Origin: Actinomycetes bacterium
GTDB taxonomy: Bacteria; Actinomycetota; Acidimicrobiia; Acidimicrobiales; Ilumatobacteraceae
Reading direction: 5' to 3'
Length of the DNA stretch: 64,000 nt
Assembly: GCA_021414085.1 (NCBI GenBank)
Contig: JAIOPC010000014.1
Coordinates: 248,001-312,000, forward strand
Shown: positions 19,998-27,863 of the stretch, piece by piece
Layout: the number at the start of each line of letters is the position of its first letter
Numbering within the stretch: the first letter of the stretch is position 1
Program-made: the position numbers and the translations under genes
The notes under the pieces: model-generated
The model's input: the letters and a program-made list of their open reading frames with translations, nothing else
Told to the model about the DNA's origin: nothing
Databases searched by the model: none

Positions 19998-21218
19998 TCA
20001 CACGGGGCGGATCGCCTCGGCCGGATCTAAGCGCGCGGCGCGGATAGCTGGCGACACACCGGCAAGCAACCCCACAGCCAACGCCACCCCGGCGCCACCC
20101 GCAAGCGCAGCGATTGGCACGTCGACAACCCAGCCGCGTGAGTTGGCGTAGACGGCCGTCACCACCGCCCCGAGCGTGCAACCGGCGACGCCGCCGAGCA
20201 CGGACAACAATCCCGCTTCGGCCAGGAATTGCGTGAGGATGTGGCGACGGCTTGCGCCAAGTGCGCGCCGCACGCCGATCTCGGCGCGGCGTTCGAGCAC
20301 CGAGATCACCATCACATTCGTGATGCCGACTCCGCCGACGAGCAACGCGACGGCACCAAGTGCGAGCAACAGATTGCGCAACGCCGCATCGGTCTTGGCT
20401 CGCGCCTCCAGTGCATCCGATGGTCGAGAGATGTCGACCTCATTCGGCGACTGCGGGTTCACCGTGCGCGCCAACACGGCGCGAACGTCTGGCACGCGAT
20501 CGGGATCGGCGCGCACGAAGAGCGTGCTCGGCGAAGCGGTCGTGTCGTACAACTCGTCCGCGACCCCATACCCGATCATCGCTGCGCTATCTAGTTCCGG
20601 CGCGAGAGGCGTCTTGGCGGCGATGCCGATCACTGCGAACCATTCGCCATGCCCGTCGCCCCCGGTGATCCACACACGCGGGTGGCGGTCGAGCGACGTG
20701 ATTCCCAGGCGAGCAGCCGCGTCCGCACCGAGAACCACGACTGGCACGTCGGGTGAGGTTTGGTTCAAGAACCTGCCGGAAGCGAGCGAGCCGCGCACGG
20801 TGTCGAGCAGGTTCGAATCGACTGCCATCACCGCGATCCCACCAGTGATGCCGGCGTCCACGTAAGGGCTCCGCCGCACGGTCGCGGTGGTGTACGTCAG
20901 CCCGGCGGCGGCCGTGACCGGACCGATCCTGCCCGCCGTGCGCTTTGCCGTCTCCGGCAACGTGCTTTGATCGCCGAACATGCTCTGGCCCGGCGCTGCC
21001 CGCAGGAGCCCGGTCCCCAACGAGTCGATCTCGGCAAGAAGATCAGCGCGACTAGAAGCTGAGATGCCAACGACCGAGATCATCGAGGCGATTCCGATCG
21101 CGATACCGAGGGCGGTGAGAAGCGTGCGCAGCGGGCGCGTACGTAGACCAACGAAACCTACGCGCACGCCGTCCGCCGGGCGCAGGCGACTTCGTGCTGG
21201 CGAAACGAGTTCAGTCAC
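19998..21218 (-). CDS. MacB-type ABC transporter permease
   Basis: 406 residues from GTG at 21218, overlapping the ATPase stop by 4 bases. The MacB/FtsX topology is clear: a first membrane helix (RTLLTALGIAIGIASMISVV), a periplasmic core of about 210 residues, then three helices around LLLALGAVALLVGGVGITNV, LLSVLGGVAGCTLGAVVTAV and LAGGAGVALAVGLLAGVSPA. The cytoplasmic link ERRAEIGVRRALGASRRHI is the family signature. Such proteins use ATP hydrolysis in the cytoplasm to move a periplasmic adaptor and expel or sense peptides and lipid-like molecules. Confidence 0.92.
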   Translation of the reverse strand: MTELVSPARSRLRPADGVRVGFVGLRTRPLRTLLTALGIAIGIASMISVVGISASSRADLLAEIDSLGTGLLRAAPGQSMFGDQSTLPETAKRTAGRIGPVTAAAGLTYTTATVRRSPYVDAGITGGIAVMAVDSNLLDTVRGSLASGRFLNQTSPDVPVVVLGADAAARLGITSLDRHPRVWITGGDGHGEWFAVIGIAAKTPLAPELDSAAMIGYGVADELYDTTASPSTLFVRADPDRVPDVRAVLARTVNPQSPNEVDISRPSDALEARAKTDAALRNLLLALGAVALLVGGVGITNVMVISVLERRAEIGVRRALGASRRHILTQFLAEAGLLSVLGGVAGCTLGAVVTAVYANSRGWVVDVPIAALAGGAGVALAVGLLAGVSPAIRAARLDPAEAIRPV

Positions 21219-21901
21219 GTGGCCACCACCGTCGAGTCGGCGACGATGCAGCCGTCGCGCATCGTGACTTGGCGCAGAGCCTGCGCGAGGTCGCGGTCGT
21301 GCGTGATCAACACGATGGTCCGCCCGTCGGCGTTCAACTGCTGAAGCAGCGACATGATCGCCGCTCCATTGGCGGAATCGAGATTGCCTGTCGGTTCGTC
21401 GGCGAGCACGATCGCTGGATCAGCGATCAGGGCTCGCGCGATTGCAACCCGCTGACGTTCACCTCCGGAGAGTTTTCCCGGGCGGTGAGTCGCGCGGTCG
21501 GCGAGACCCACCGCCGCCAACATTTCAGCCGCTCGGCGCAAACGTTGCCGCCGAGACACTGCGGCGTACAACAACCCGTCGGCGACGTTCTCCATCGCGG
21601 ACATACCTTCGATCAGATGGAATTGCTGGAACACGAATCCGATTCGTCGGCCCCGCACTGCCGACAACCGGCTGTCGCTGAGTGACGACGTGGCAACTCC
21701 GTCGATCTTCACCGTGCCTGTCGTCGGTCGTTGCAGTGCGCCGATCACATTCATGAGTGTCGTCTTGCCCGAACCGGACGGTCCGACGATGGCGACAAAC
21801 TCGCCTCGTTCGACGCGCAGATCGACGCCGGCGAGAGCTCGGATTGGCGGAGCACCTGGGTACTCCTTGACAACGCTGGTCAGTTCCAACACGGCGCTCA
21901 T
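21215..21901 (-). CDS. MacB/LolD-type ABC transporter ATPase
   Basis: 228 residues starting at ATG 21901, which overlaps the adaptor stop by 4 bases. All nucleotide-binding elements are intact: Walker A GPSGSGKTT, Q-loop FVFQQF, signature LSGGERQR, Walker B IVLADEPTG and the switch histidine LITHD. Sequence type is that of MacB, LolD and bacitracin-type exporters. A much longer open frame continues upstream to 22606, but it is a shadow of the adaptor gene in another frame. Confidence 0.95.
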   Translation of the reverse strand: MSAVLELTSVVKEYPGAPPIRALAGVDLRVERGEFVAIVGPSGSGKTTLMNVIGALQRPTTGTVKIDGVATSSLSDSRLSAVRGRRIGFVFQQFHLIEGMSAMENVADGLLYAAVSRRQRLRRAAEMLAAVGLADRATHRPGKLSGGERQRVAIARALIADPAIVLADEPTGNLDSANGAAIMSLLQQLNADGRTIVLITHDRDLAQALRQVTMRDGCIVADSTVVAT

Positions 21902-22947
21902 GGGACGACCACCGTGTCGCCAGGCTCGATAGCACCGGTCACGGCCACCCAGCCGTCGGCGAACTCGCCAATCTCGACGGCGACGAGGCGCGTTCCATTC
22001 GCGCTCGACGAGTCTGGTACCTCGACTGCGTAACCGCCCTCGGCGAGAGCGAGCAGCGCGTCGGCGGGAACGGCCGTCGCTGCGGCCACGAGAACGTCGT
22101 TCACCTTCACCTTCACAGAGATCCCGTCTTCGACCTCGAGAGCAGCTGTGCTGATGATGATCGGGAATGTGACCGCACCGTCCTCGGCGACCCGTGCCGA
22201 TTCGATTCTTTGCACCGTGCCCGCAACGGTCTCGCCAGTCGGGAGTTCGACGACTACTTGGTCGCCGACCTGAATCAGGCTGAGCTTGGATGATCCGACA
22301 AGTACGCGCACTGATTGTTCGAGCCCCGTCACTTCCAGGCCGGCCGTTGTCGCGGCGGCACCGAGAGCGTCGGCCACATTCGCGATGCGAACCTCGTCGG
22401 GCCAGAAGACGATCTCGCCGATTGCCAGCCGACCGTCCTCGGTCATGCCGGTCGAGCGCTGCATGCGCTTGACGGCGGCGGTGGTACTTGCCGTCCACGT
22501 TTCGTCGACCGTGACCTCGTTGGCGTCGGCGTAGCCCAGCGCGACCAGCGCAGCTTCGAGCTGGGCTACATCGGCACCCTTCGCTCCGGCGGCGAGTGGG
22601 CGCCACTGCGGTCGATCGCCCTCAAGCAACAACACCGGCTTGCCGTCGACCTCGGCCAAAGGCGCGCCAAACTCGATGACGTCGCCGACCGTCGGCAATT
22701 GCGTGATGGTGCCGTTGGCGCTCAGACCCAACTTGCGCTGATCGCCGTGGCCAACTGTTCCGGTAAACGACTCCGTGTTGACCAGGTCGCGCTGTTCTAC
22801 CACCACTGTCGACAATTCGGAGTTGGCGGGATCTGGCGACGTAACGGATGCCGCTGAACCTGCTCCGTCGGCATCGTCACGAGCCACCACGGCTATCGCC
22901 GCCACTGTGGCGACGCACACGCCGCCGATCACGATCGCGCGCCTCAT
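21898..22947 (-). CDS. Periplasmic adaptor with peptidoglycan-binding domain
   Basis: 349 residues from ATG at 22947, overlapping the upstream lipoprotein stop by 4 bases. A signal anchor lies at residues 3-21 (RAIVIGGVCVATVAAIAVVA). A barrel/lipoyl-like segment follows, then a PG_binding_1 domain (AQLEAALVALGY and TTAAVKRMQRSTGM, about residues 128-165), then the beta-barrel and C-terminal parts of an HlyD/MacA-type adaptor, with VGDQVVVELPTGETVAG and AIEPGDTVVVP. It would connect the ABC permease to the wall or an outer layer. No coiled-coil hairpin as long as in MacA is evident. Confidence 0.85.
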   Translation of the reverse strand: MRRAIVIGGVCVATVAAIAVVARDDADGAGSAASVTSPDPANSELSTVVVEQRDLVNTESFTGTVGHGDQRKLGLSANGTITQLPTVGDVIEFGAPLAEVDGKPVLLLEGDRPQWRPLAAGAKGADVAQLEAALVALGYADANEVTVDETWTASTTAAVKRMQRSTGMTEDGRLAIGEIVFWPDEVRIANVADALGAAATTAGLEVTGLEQSVRVLVGSSKLSLIQVGDQVVVELPTGETVAGTVQRIESARVAEDGAVTFPIIISTAALEVEDGISVKVKVNDVLVAAATAVPADALLALAEGGYAVEVPDSSSANGTRLVAVEIGEFADGWVAVTGAIEPGDTVVVP

Positions 22948-23657
22948 TCCTCGACTCCGTTGGCGGCAGTGAAGATGCCAGTTGAGCCGTCGCCGAAGAT
23001 TCCGCCGCACGCTTCGCTCGCCGCGTCGAACTCCTCCGAGCCGGGCCCGTCGGTGGGTGGGTTCGCGTCGTCCCCTGCCGAACCGATCTGGATGCTGATG
23101 CCGTTGCCGCCATCGGTGAAGGTGGGATCAGCGAAGTCGATGCCGTGATCGCGCATGCACTGGGCGAAGTCGAGCATCTGTTCGCGCTGCTCGGCTAGGA
23201 CCTCTGGGTCGATCTCGATCTCGCCGAATACGTCGTCGAGGATCGGCTGGCATTCCGCTTCGGCAGCCTGGTACTCGTCGCTGGACGGATCGAATGGCAG
23301 CGATCCGCTCGTGCCACCGCCTGTGACCCCGATTGCGGGTCCCTGGGCCACCACCACGCCGCCGTCCCCGGCGGAGCCCTCATCGACCGATACGACTTGC
23401 GGATCGGGAAGGTCGATGCCGTGTTCGCGCATGCATGCGGTGTAGTTCACGAATGCTTGTTCCGGATCAACGCTCGTCGGCGTGCTCGTGTCGGTGGCGT
23501 TGTCTCCGCTCGCTGGTGCGGAATCGATGCTGGCGACCTCGTCGGCGCGACTTGTCGAGTCGTTCGTTGACCCACAGGCGCCGATGGTCGCGACAATCGC
23601 GACCACTCCGAGCACGCGTAGCGGGAAGAGGATTCTTGTGGGCGATCGAAATTGCAT
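22944..23657 (-). CDS. Lipoprotein with duplicated CMR-x-HGID-x-x-DP motif
   Basis: 237 residues from ATG at 23657, preceded by AAGGAG at good spacing. The N-terminus is a lipoprotein signal (VVAIVATIGAC, cysteine at 28), then a Ser/Thr/Asp-rich linker. Two related units follow. Unit one has CMREHGIDLPDP (C75) and EYQAAEAEC (C136). Unit two has CMRDHGIDFADP (C167) and EFDAASEAC (C217). The paired cysteines suggest a disulfide in each unit, or a ligand or metal site. First gene of the five-gene export operon and thus probably the sensor or substrate-capture part. No named family is certain. Confidence 0.82.
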   Translation of the reverse strand: MQFRSPTRILFPLRVLGVVAIVATIGACGSTNDSTSRADEVASIDSAPASGDNATDTSTPTSVDPEQAFVNYTACMREHGIDLPDPQVVSVDEGSAGDGGVVVAQGPAIGVTGGGTSGSLPFDPSSDEYQAAEAECQPILDDVFGEIEIDPEVLAEQREQMLDFAQCMRDHGIDFADPTFTDGGNGISIQIGSAGDDANPPTDGPGSEEFDAASEACGGIFGDGSTGIFTAANGVEE

Positions 23658-23720
23658 GGTGCAGCTCCTTGGGAAGTCGGTTTCTTGTTCCGATGTCGGG
23701 AGCATCTTGAGCACCGCCGA

Positions 23721-23757
23721 CTGAGTTGCACCTGAGCGGTACTGAGAGCCGGCTGAG
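23721..23757. promoter_or_regulatory. Four helically phased CTGAG direct repeats, likely response-regulator binding site
   Basis: CTGAG starts at 23721, 23732, 23742 and 23753, spacings of 11, 10 and 11 bases, one helical turn each. A weaker TTGAG lies at 23707. They sit between the divergent export operon (start 23657) and the response-regulator gene (start 23812). OmpR/PhoB-type regulators bind direct repeats with this spacing, so the site probably binds the neighbouring regulator. Confidence 0.68.
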
Positions 23758-23773
23758 AAGTGGCGCCGACGCT

Positions 23774-23793
23774 GCCTTTCCTTTGCGAAAGGC
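23774..23793. promoter_or_regulatory. Inverted repeat upstream of response-regulator gene
   Basis: GCCTTTC, six bases, then GAAAGGC: a perfect 7-base inverted repeat that ends 18 bases before the ATG at 23812. It may be an operator, or a hairpin if transcription starts upstream of it. It is not followed by a T-run, so it is not a terminator. Confidence 0.45.
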
Positions 23794-23811
23794 AAACACC
23801 ACACTGTGTGG

Positions 23812-24522
23812 ATGCGTGTTCTGTTGGTCGAAGACGAGGAACGCCTCGCCGAGGCAATCGCAAGAGGCCTCGCCGTCGAGGGCTTCGAGGTCGACATCGC
23901 CCATACCGGCCCCGACGGACTGTGGCGCGCGGCCGAGGGAACCTACGCGGCCATCGTGCTGGACATTCTGCTGCCCGGCATGAACGGCTTCGCGGTGTGC
24001 CGCGAACTGCGCGGTCGCGGAGATCGCACGCCGATCCTGATGCTCACTGCCAAGCAAGGCGAGCACGACGAAGCCGAAGCGCTCGATCTCGGTGCCGACG
24101 ACTTCTTGCGGAAGCCGTTCAGTTTCGTCGTGCTCGTCGCTCGGTTGCACGCATTGATCCGACGCAATGCTGGAGCGCCGGACGGTCTGCTCAGTGTCGG
24201 CGATCTATGCATCGACACCAAACGTCGGCTCTGCTGCCGGGGCGACGTCGAGATTGCTCTCACGTCGCGCGAGCTGGACCTCCTGATCGCGCTCGCCCGG
24301 CGTGACGGCGGCGTAGCAGCCAAGAACGAGCTGCTCGCCGAGGTGTGGGGTTTCGATTTCGAGGGCGACCACAACATCATCGAGGTCTATGTGCGATACC
24401 TACGCAACAAGATCGATAAGCCGTTCGAGCGGGGCAGTCTGCAAACGATTAGAACGCTCGGCTATCGCTTGGTAAACGACACGGCGAACATCGTCACGGT
24501 CGACGAACCGGTAGCGACATGA
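23812..24522 (+). CDS. OmpR-family response regulator
   Basis: 236 residues from ATG at 23812; a GTG six bases earlier is the alternative. The receiver domain has acidic pocket VEDEE (residues 6-10), phospho-acceptor D51 in IVLDILLPGMNG, the Thr/Lys switch LMLTAK and RKPFS. The C-terminal winged helix ends with IIEVYVRYLRNKID and TIRTLGYRL. It overlaps the kinase ATG by 4 bases, so the two form a two-component pair. Divergent orientation and the CTGAG repeats suggest that it activates the export operon from 23657, and possibly its own gene. Confidence 0.96.
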   Translation: MRVLLVEDEERLAEAIARGLAVEGFEVDIAHTGPDGLWRAAEGTYAAIVLDILLPGMNGFAVCRELRGRGDRTPILMLTAKQGEHDEAEALDLGADDFLRKPFSFVVLVARLHALIRRNAGAPDGLLSVGDLCIDTKRRLCCRGDVEIALTSRELDLLIALARRDGGVAAKNELLAEVWGFDFEGDHNIIEVYVRYLRNKIDKPFERGSLQTIRTLGYRLVNDTANIVTVDEPVAT

Positions 24523-25970
24523 TCCTGCGATCCTTGCGCCGTTTGGTGGGTTCGGTCCGCGTGCGCGTTGCCGTCGTTGCCGGCCTTGCGTTCGCGCTCG
24601 TGATGGTCGTTGCTTCGTTGTTGCTCTTGCACATGCTCGAGTCCCGCCTGATCAAAGACATTCGCGCGGCGAACGAGCGGGCGCTGCAAACCCAAGCCAC
24701 CAATCTGATGATTAACGGTCTTCCGCCCATCGCCGAAGCGCCGACATTGGTCGACGTAGGCAACGGTGTCGTCGCTTTCACAGTTGGTGCTGGCACCGGG
24801 CAGGTTGTGGTCGCGGCGGCGGACGGCGAGTCGCAGCCGATTGTTCCCGATCAAGTCTTTGAGGCCAGCGCGATCCCGGTGAGTGCTGTATTCGTTGAGA
24901 GTCTGAACGGCGCGCCGATGACTCAGTACTCGGTCGCCGTTCCTCTTGACCCGGCATCGGCCCGCCTGCTTGGTGTCGCGGGGCAAGAAGGACCGTTCCT
25001 CACCTCGTCGGTTCAGGTGTCTCCGGGACTCTCGCTGATCACCGCCGCGTCGTTGGCGGAAGTCGACAGCACACTGTCGACCACGCGCACGCTGCTGTGG
25101 TATGTGGTGCCAGTGCTTGTGCTGCTTGTGAGCGGGTTGGCCTGGATGCTGGTGGGTCGCGCGCTGCGCCCCGTGCACGCACTGACGGCGAGGGCAGCAA
25201 CGATCAGCGCGCGTTCCCTACACGAACGCGTGCCTGTCCCTTCGGCCGACGACGAGGTCGCGGAATTGGCCACAACCATCAACTCCATGCTCGACCGGAT
25301 TGAAACGTCTGATCGCGCGAGTCGTCGGCTGGTCTCGGATGCGTCGCACGAGTTGCGAACCCCGATCACGGTGATGCGCACCGAACTTGAGGTCGCTCGT
25401 CGCGACCCGCACACGACGTGGGACGTTGTCAGCGAGAACGTTCTAACGGAAGTGGATCGGCTGCAGACGCTCGTCGACGATCTGCTGCTGCTTGCTCGAA
25501 TGAGCGAGCAGGGCACGACCTCGGCGCAGTTCTCGCTGCTCGACATTGTGCGCGATGTCACCTCACGCCGCCGACGCGTCGGTGTGAGGCTCGCTAACGC
25601 CGACATCGCTGACGTGCTCGTCGTTGGCGACTCGTCTGCCGTGCAACGCGCAATTGATCATGTCGTAGCAAACGCCGCGCGCCACGCCGACACTCGTGTG
25701 GATATCCACATCGCGGCCGATCCAGATGCGGGTAAGGCAGGCAGCGCTGTCGTGCACGTCGACGACGACGGCCCGGGAATCGATCCCGCCGATCGCGAGG
25801 GTGTCCTGCAACGGTTCGTTCGTCTCGACGAGGCGCGCAGCCGCGATGGCGGTGGTTCTGGCCTAGGCCTGGCCGTAGCGCGCGACGTGATGGTTGCCCA
25901 CCATGGCAGCGTGACGATTTCCGAGTCGCCGTTGGGTGGTGCCCGCGTGTCGCTCCGATTCAACGCGTAG
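24519..25970 (+). CDS. HAMP-domain sensor histidine kinase
   Basis: 483 residues. One membrane segment lies at about 17-39 and a second near 190-212 (WYVVPVLVLLVSGLAWMLV), enclosing an extracytoplasmic sensor of about 150 residues. A HAMP linker follows (LTARAATISARSLHERVP). The phospho-acceptor is H277 in SDASHELRTPITVM. The ATPase domain shows VVANAARHADTRVDI (N-box), HVDDDGPGIDP (G1) and DGGGSGLGLAVARDVM (G2). Partner of the preceding regulator. The sensor region lacks an obvious named domain, so the stimulus is unknown; the envelope transporter suggests a peptide or wall-active compound. The 3' end overlaps the convergent SAF gene by 11 bases. Confidence 0.95.
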   Translation: MILRSLRRLVGSVRVRVAVVAGLAFALVMVVASLLLLHMLESRLIKDIRAANERALQTQATNLMINGLPPIAEAPTLVDVGNGVVAFTVGAGTGQVVVAAADGESQPIVPDQVFEASAIPVSAVFVESLNGAPMTQYSVAVPLDPASARLLGVAGQEGPFLTSSVQVSPGLSLITAASLAEVDSTLSTTRTLLWYVVPVLVLLVSGLAWMLVGRALRPVHALTARAATISARSLHERVPVPSADDEVAELATTINSMLDRIETSDRASRRLVSDASHELRTPITVMRTELEVARRDPHTTWDVVSENVLTEVDRLQTLVDDLLLLARMSEQGTTSAQFSLLDIVRDVTSRRRRVGVRLANADIADVLVVGDSSAVQRAIDHVVANAARHADTRVDIHIAADPDAGKAGSAVVHVDDDGPGIDPADREGVLQRFVRLDEARSRDGGGSGLGLAVARDVMVAHHGSVTISESPLGGARVSLRFNA

Positions 25971-26526
25971 TCGCGGCGAGCACGATTGCATCGGCGGCGA
26001 TTTGCGCGCTGGCAGCGCTGGCGCACTCTGGTGGCACGCCCACCTCGATGGACTCGTCGCCGAGCGCGACGACAACTCCCTCGCACCAGCGCTGGCCGCT
26101 CCCGAACAGCGCTACATCGTTGCCCGGGCGAAGCGCAGGCGAGTCTTCGATCCCGAGTGCGAACACGACCCAATCTGATGGCAGTGTCCGCTCGCTGGTT
26201 GCGGCGACATCGGATGCAACGAGCACTTCCCCGGCAGCGATGAGGGTTGTGGCGATTGCATCAACGGGTGCTTCGTCGATCGCGCTTGGCGCGACCATCG
26301 CGATCGGATAGTCGCGCCCGACGGCATGTATGACGTCGCCTGGCGCAACATCGACTGTGGCGACCCACACGCGACGGGTTTCACCCCATTGGTCTCGTTG
26401 CTCGTGCAGTCGCGTTTGCGCGCTCGCCACCATCGACCACACGATCGCCGCGCACACAGTGACGAACAACCAGTACAACCATGGCCGGCGCGCCAGGGCG
26501 AAGCGAAGACGGGGCAACAGCAGCAT
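25960..26526 (-). CDS. Membrane-anchored SAF-domain protein, CpaB-like
   Basis: 188 residues. A basic N-terminus and one membrane helix (WLYWLFVTVCAAIVWSMVAS) precede an SAF-type domain: RVWVATVDVAPGDVIHAVGR, then IAAGEVLVASDV, the pattern seen in CpaB of Flp pili and in other export proteins. GGGAG lies 6 bases before the ATG. No pilus genes (cpaA, tadA, flp) are in the window, so the protein may serve a pilus encoded elsewhere or be an orphan. It ends inside the last codons of the kinase gene. Confidence 0.7.
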   Translation of the reverse strand: MLLLPRLRFALARRPWLYWLFVTVCAAIVWSMVASAQTRLHEQRDQWGETRRVWVATVDVAPGDVIHAVGRDYPIAMVAPSAIDEAPVDAIATTLIAAGEVLVASDVAATSERTLPSDWVVFALGIEDSPALRPGNDVALFGSGQRWCEGVVVALGDESIEVGVPPECASAASAQIAADAIVLAATTR

Positions 26527-26602
26527 GCGAATCTCCCAGCGTGGGAATCAAGCTCGGGGGAAGCCGCAGTGCGCACCATATCGGTGCAGTCAGAAAGTCG
26601 GC

Positions 26603-26941
26603 CTAGTCGCTGGACGTGCTTGCCGCAGGCGTACTTGCCGCCGGGGCCTTTGCAGCTGAAGTGCTGCTGTCGGTGCTTGCGGGTGTGCTGGCGGCAGCGG
26701 ACTTATCGGCAGTCGAGCTCTCGCCGCCTGTCGACTTGCTCTTGCCGCCCGAACCGCGACTGTCGTTCTTGTAGAAGCCGCCGCCACGGAACGTCACGCC
26801 AACGGGAAGGAAAACCTTCTTGACCTGCATCGTGGCACCCGTTGTCGGGTGGACAGCCTCGGTGAGCGCATCGTCGCTGAAGGCCTGCTGAACCTCGATG
26901 GTTTCGCCGGTTTCGATGAATCTGTAGACGTAGGTCGGCAT
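26603..26941 (-). CDS. FmdB-like protein without zinc-ribbon cysteines
   Basis: 112 residues. MPTYVYRFIETGETIEVQQAF followed by VHPTTGATMQVKKVFLPVGV and FRGGGFYKND matches the order of FmdB-type putative regulators, which normally open with a CxxC zinc ribbon (MPxYxYxCxxCG). Here no cysteine occurs anywhere in the protein. Residues 60-112 are a Ser/Ala/Thr/Lys-rich low-complexity tail. Divergent from galU with only 35 bases between the starts. The role of FmdB proteins is poorly known, and loss of the ribbon means this one cannot bind zinc in the usual way. Confidence 0.8.
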   Translation of the reverse strand: MPTYVYRFIETGETIEVQQAFSDDALTEAVHPTTGATMQVKKVFLPVGVTFRGGGFYKNDSRGSGGKSKSTGGESSTADKSAAASTPASTDSSTSAAKAPAASTPAASTSSD

Positions 26942-26963
26942 CGAGGAATTAATGCTAGCTGCG

Positions 26964-26969
26964 TAGAGT
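26964..26969 (+). promoter_or_regulatory. -10 box for galU
   Basis: TAGAGT with 7 bases to the ATG at 26977. GGAG also lies within those 7 bases but would be too close for a normal ribosome binding site. This favours 26977 over the in-frame GTG at 26968. Confidence 0.42.
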
Positions 26970-26976
26970 GGAGAGC

Positions 26977-27840
26977 ATGCGGGCTCGAACGGCAGTGATT
27001 CCGGCGGCGGGCATGGGTACTCGCTTCCTTCCGGCCACCAAGGCCGTGCCCAAAGAACTGCTGCCGATCATCGATACCCCCGCGCTGCAACTGATCATCG
27101 ACGAAGCCGTCGGCGCCGGTTTCGATCACATCGTCGTTGTGACCAGCCATGCCAAGCCGGCGATCGAGGCGTACTTCCAGCCCGCGCCGGAAGTGATGGC
27201 CAAGCTGCGCAGCTCGGGGCGTGGCGCGCTCGCCGACCATCTCGAGCGCACCGCCGACACGGCGCGCATCACGTTTGCGTACCAGGACGACCCTCATGGC
27301 CTCGGGCATGCCGTCGGTTGCGCGCGCGAGGCAGTCGGCGACGAACCGTTCGCCGTTTTGCTACCTGACGAGATCATGGGCGACAGCTCGCTGCTTGCGC
27401 AGATGGCCGATGTTGCGGCCGCCTCCGGTGGCAGCACCGTCGGCTTGAAGCGCGTCCCGCCTGGCGAGCTCAGCGCCTACGGGGTTGTCGAGCCGATCGG
27501 CGATGTTGACGCCGACGGAGTGGTGCAAGTGCGATCGATGGTGGAGAAGCCGGCGATGAACGAAGCACCCAGCGATTTGATTCTCATCGGTCGCTACGTG
27601 CTCGCGGCCGATGCGTTTCAGGCCATCGACCGCGTCGTGCCCGGTGCGAACGGCGAGATCCAGCTGACCGATGCCTTGAAGATGCTTGCCGCGGCCGCGC
27701 CGTTCCACGGTGTTGTCAGCAAGATCAGTCGTTACGACACTGGCACTCCTTTCGGATGGCTGACCGCCGTTGTCGATCTTGCGCTCGTCGACGAGCAGAT
27801 CGGCGCGCAATTCCGCGACTGGCTGGACGGACGCATCTGA
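26977..27840 (+). CDS. galU: UTP-glucose-1-phosphate uridylyltransferase
   Basis: 287 residues. Makes UDP-glucose from UTP and glucose 1-phosphate for envelope polymers, glycolipids and compatible solutes. The nucleotide-binding N-terminus is TAVIPAAGMGTRFLPATK followed by VPKELLPI; EKP and NGEIQLTDAL appear further on as in bacterial GalU. UDP-glucose or related sugars also feed GpgS, encoded 10 kb away. In actinobacteria galU commonly precedes the glp/moeA and SepX/GlpR genes, which occur 3-6 kb downstream here. Confidence 0.96.
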   Translation: MRARTAVIPAAGMGTRFLPATKAVPKELLPIIDTPALQLIIDEAVGAGFDHIVVVTSHAKPAIEAYFQPAPEVMAKLRSSGRGALADHLERTADTARITFAYQDDPHGLGHAVGCAREAVGDEPFAVLLPDEIMGDSSLLAQMADVAAASGGSTVGLKRVPPGELSAYGVVEPIGDVDADGVVQVRSMVEKPAMNEAPSDLILIGRYVLAADAFQAIDRVVPGANGEIQLTDALKMLAAAAPFHGVVSKISRYDTGTPFGWLTAVVDLALVDEQIGAQFRDWLDGRI

Positions 27841-27863
27841 ACGCGACGGAAGTCGCCGAACTG

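Noticed and set aside
21902-22606. A 235-codon N-terminal extension of the export ATPase
   Set aside because: It is Arg-rich sequence in a frame overlapping the adaptor gene; ATG at 21901 starts the ATPase and overlaps the adaptor stop.
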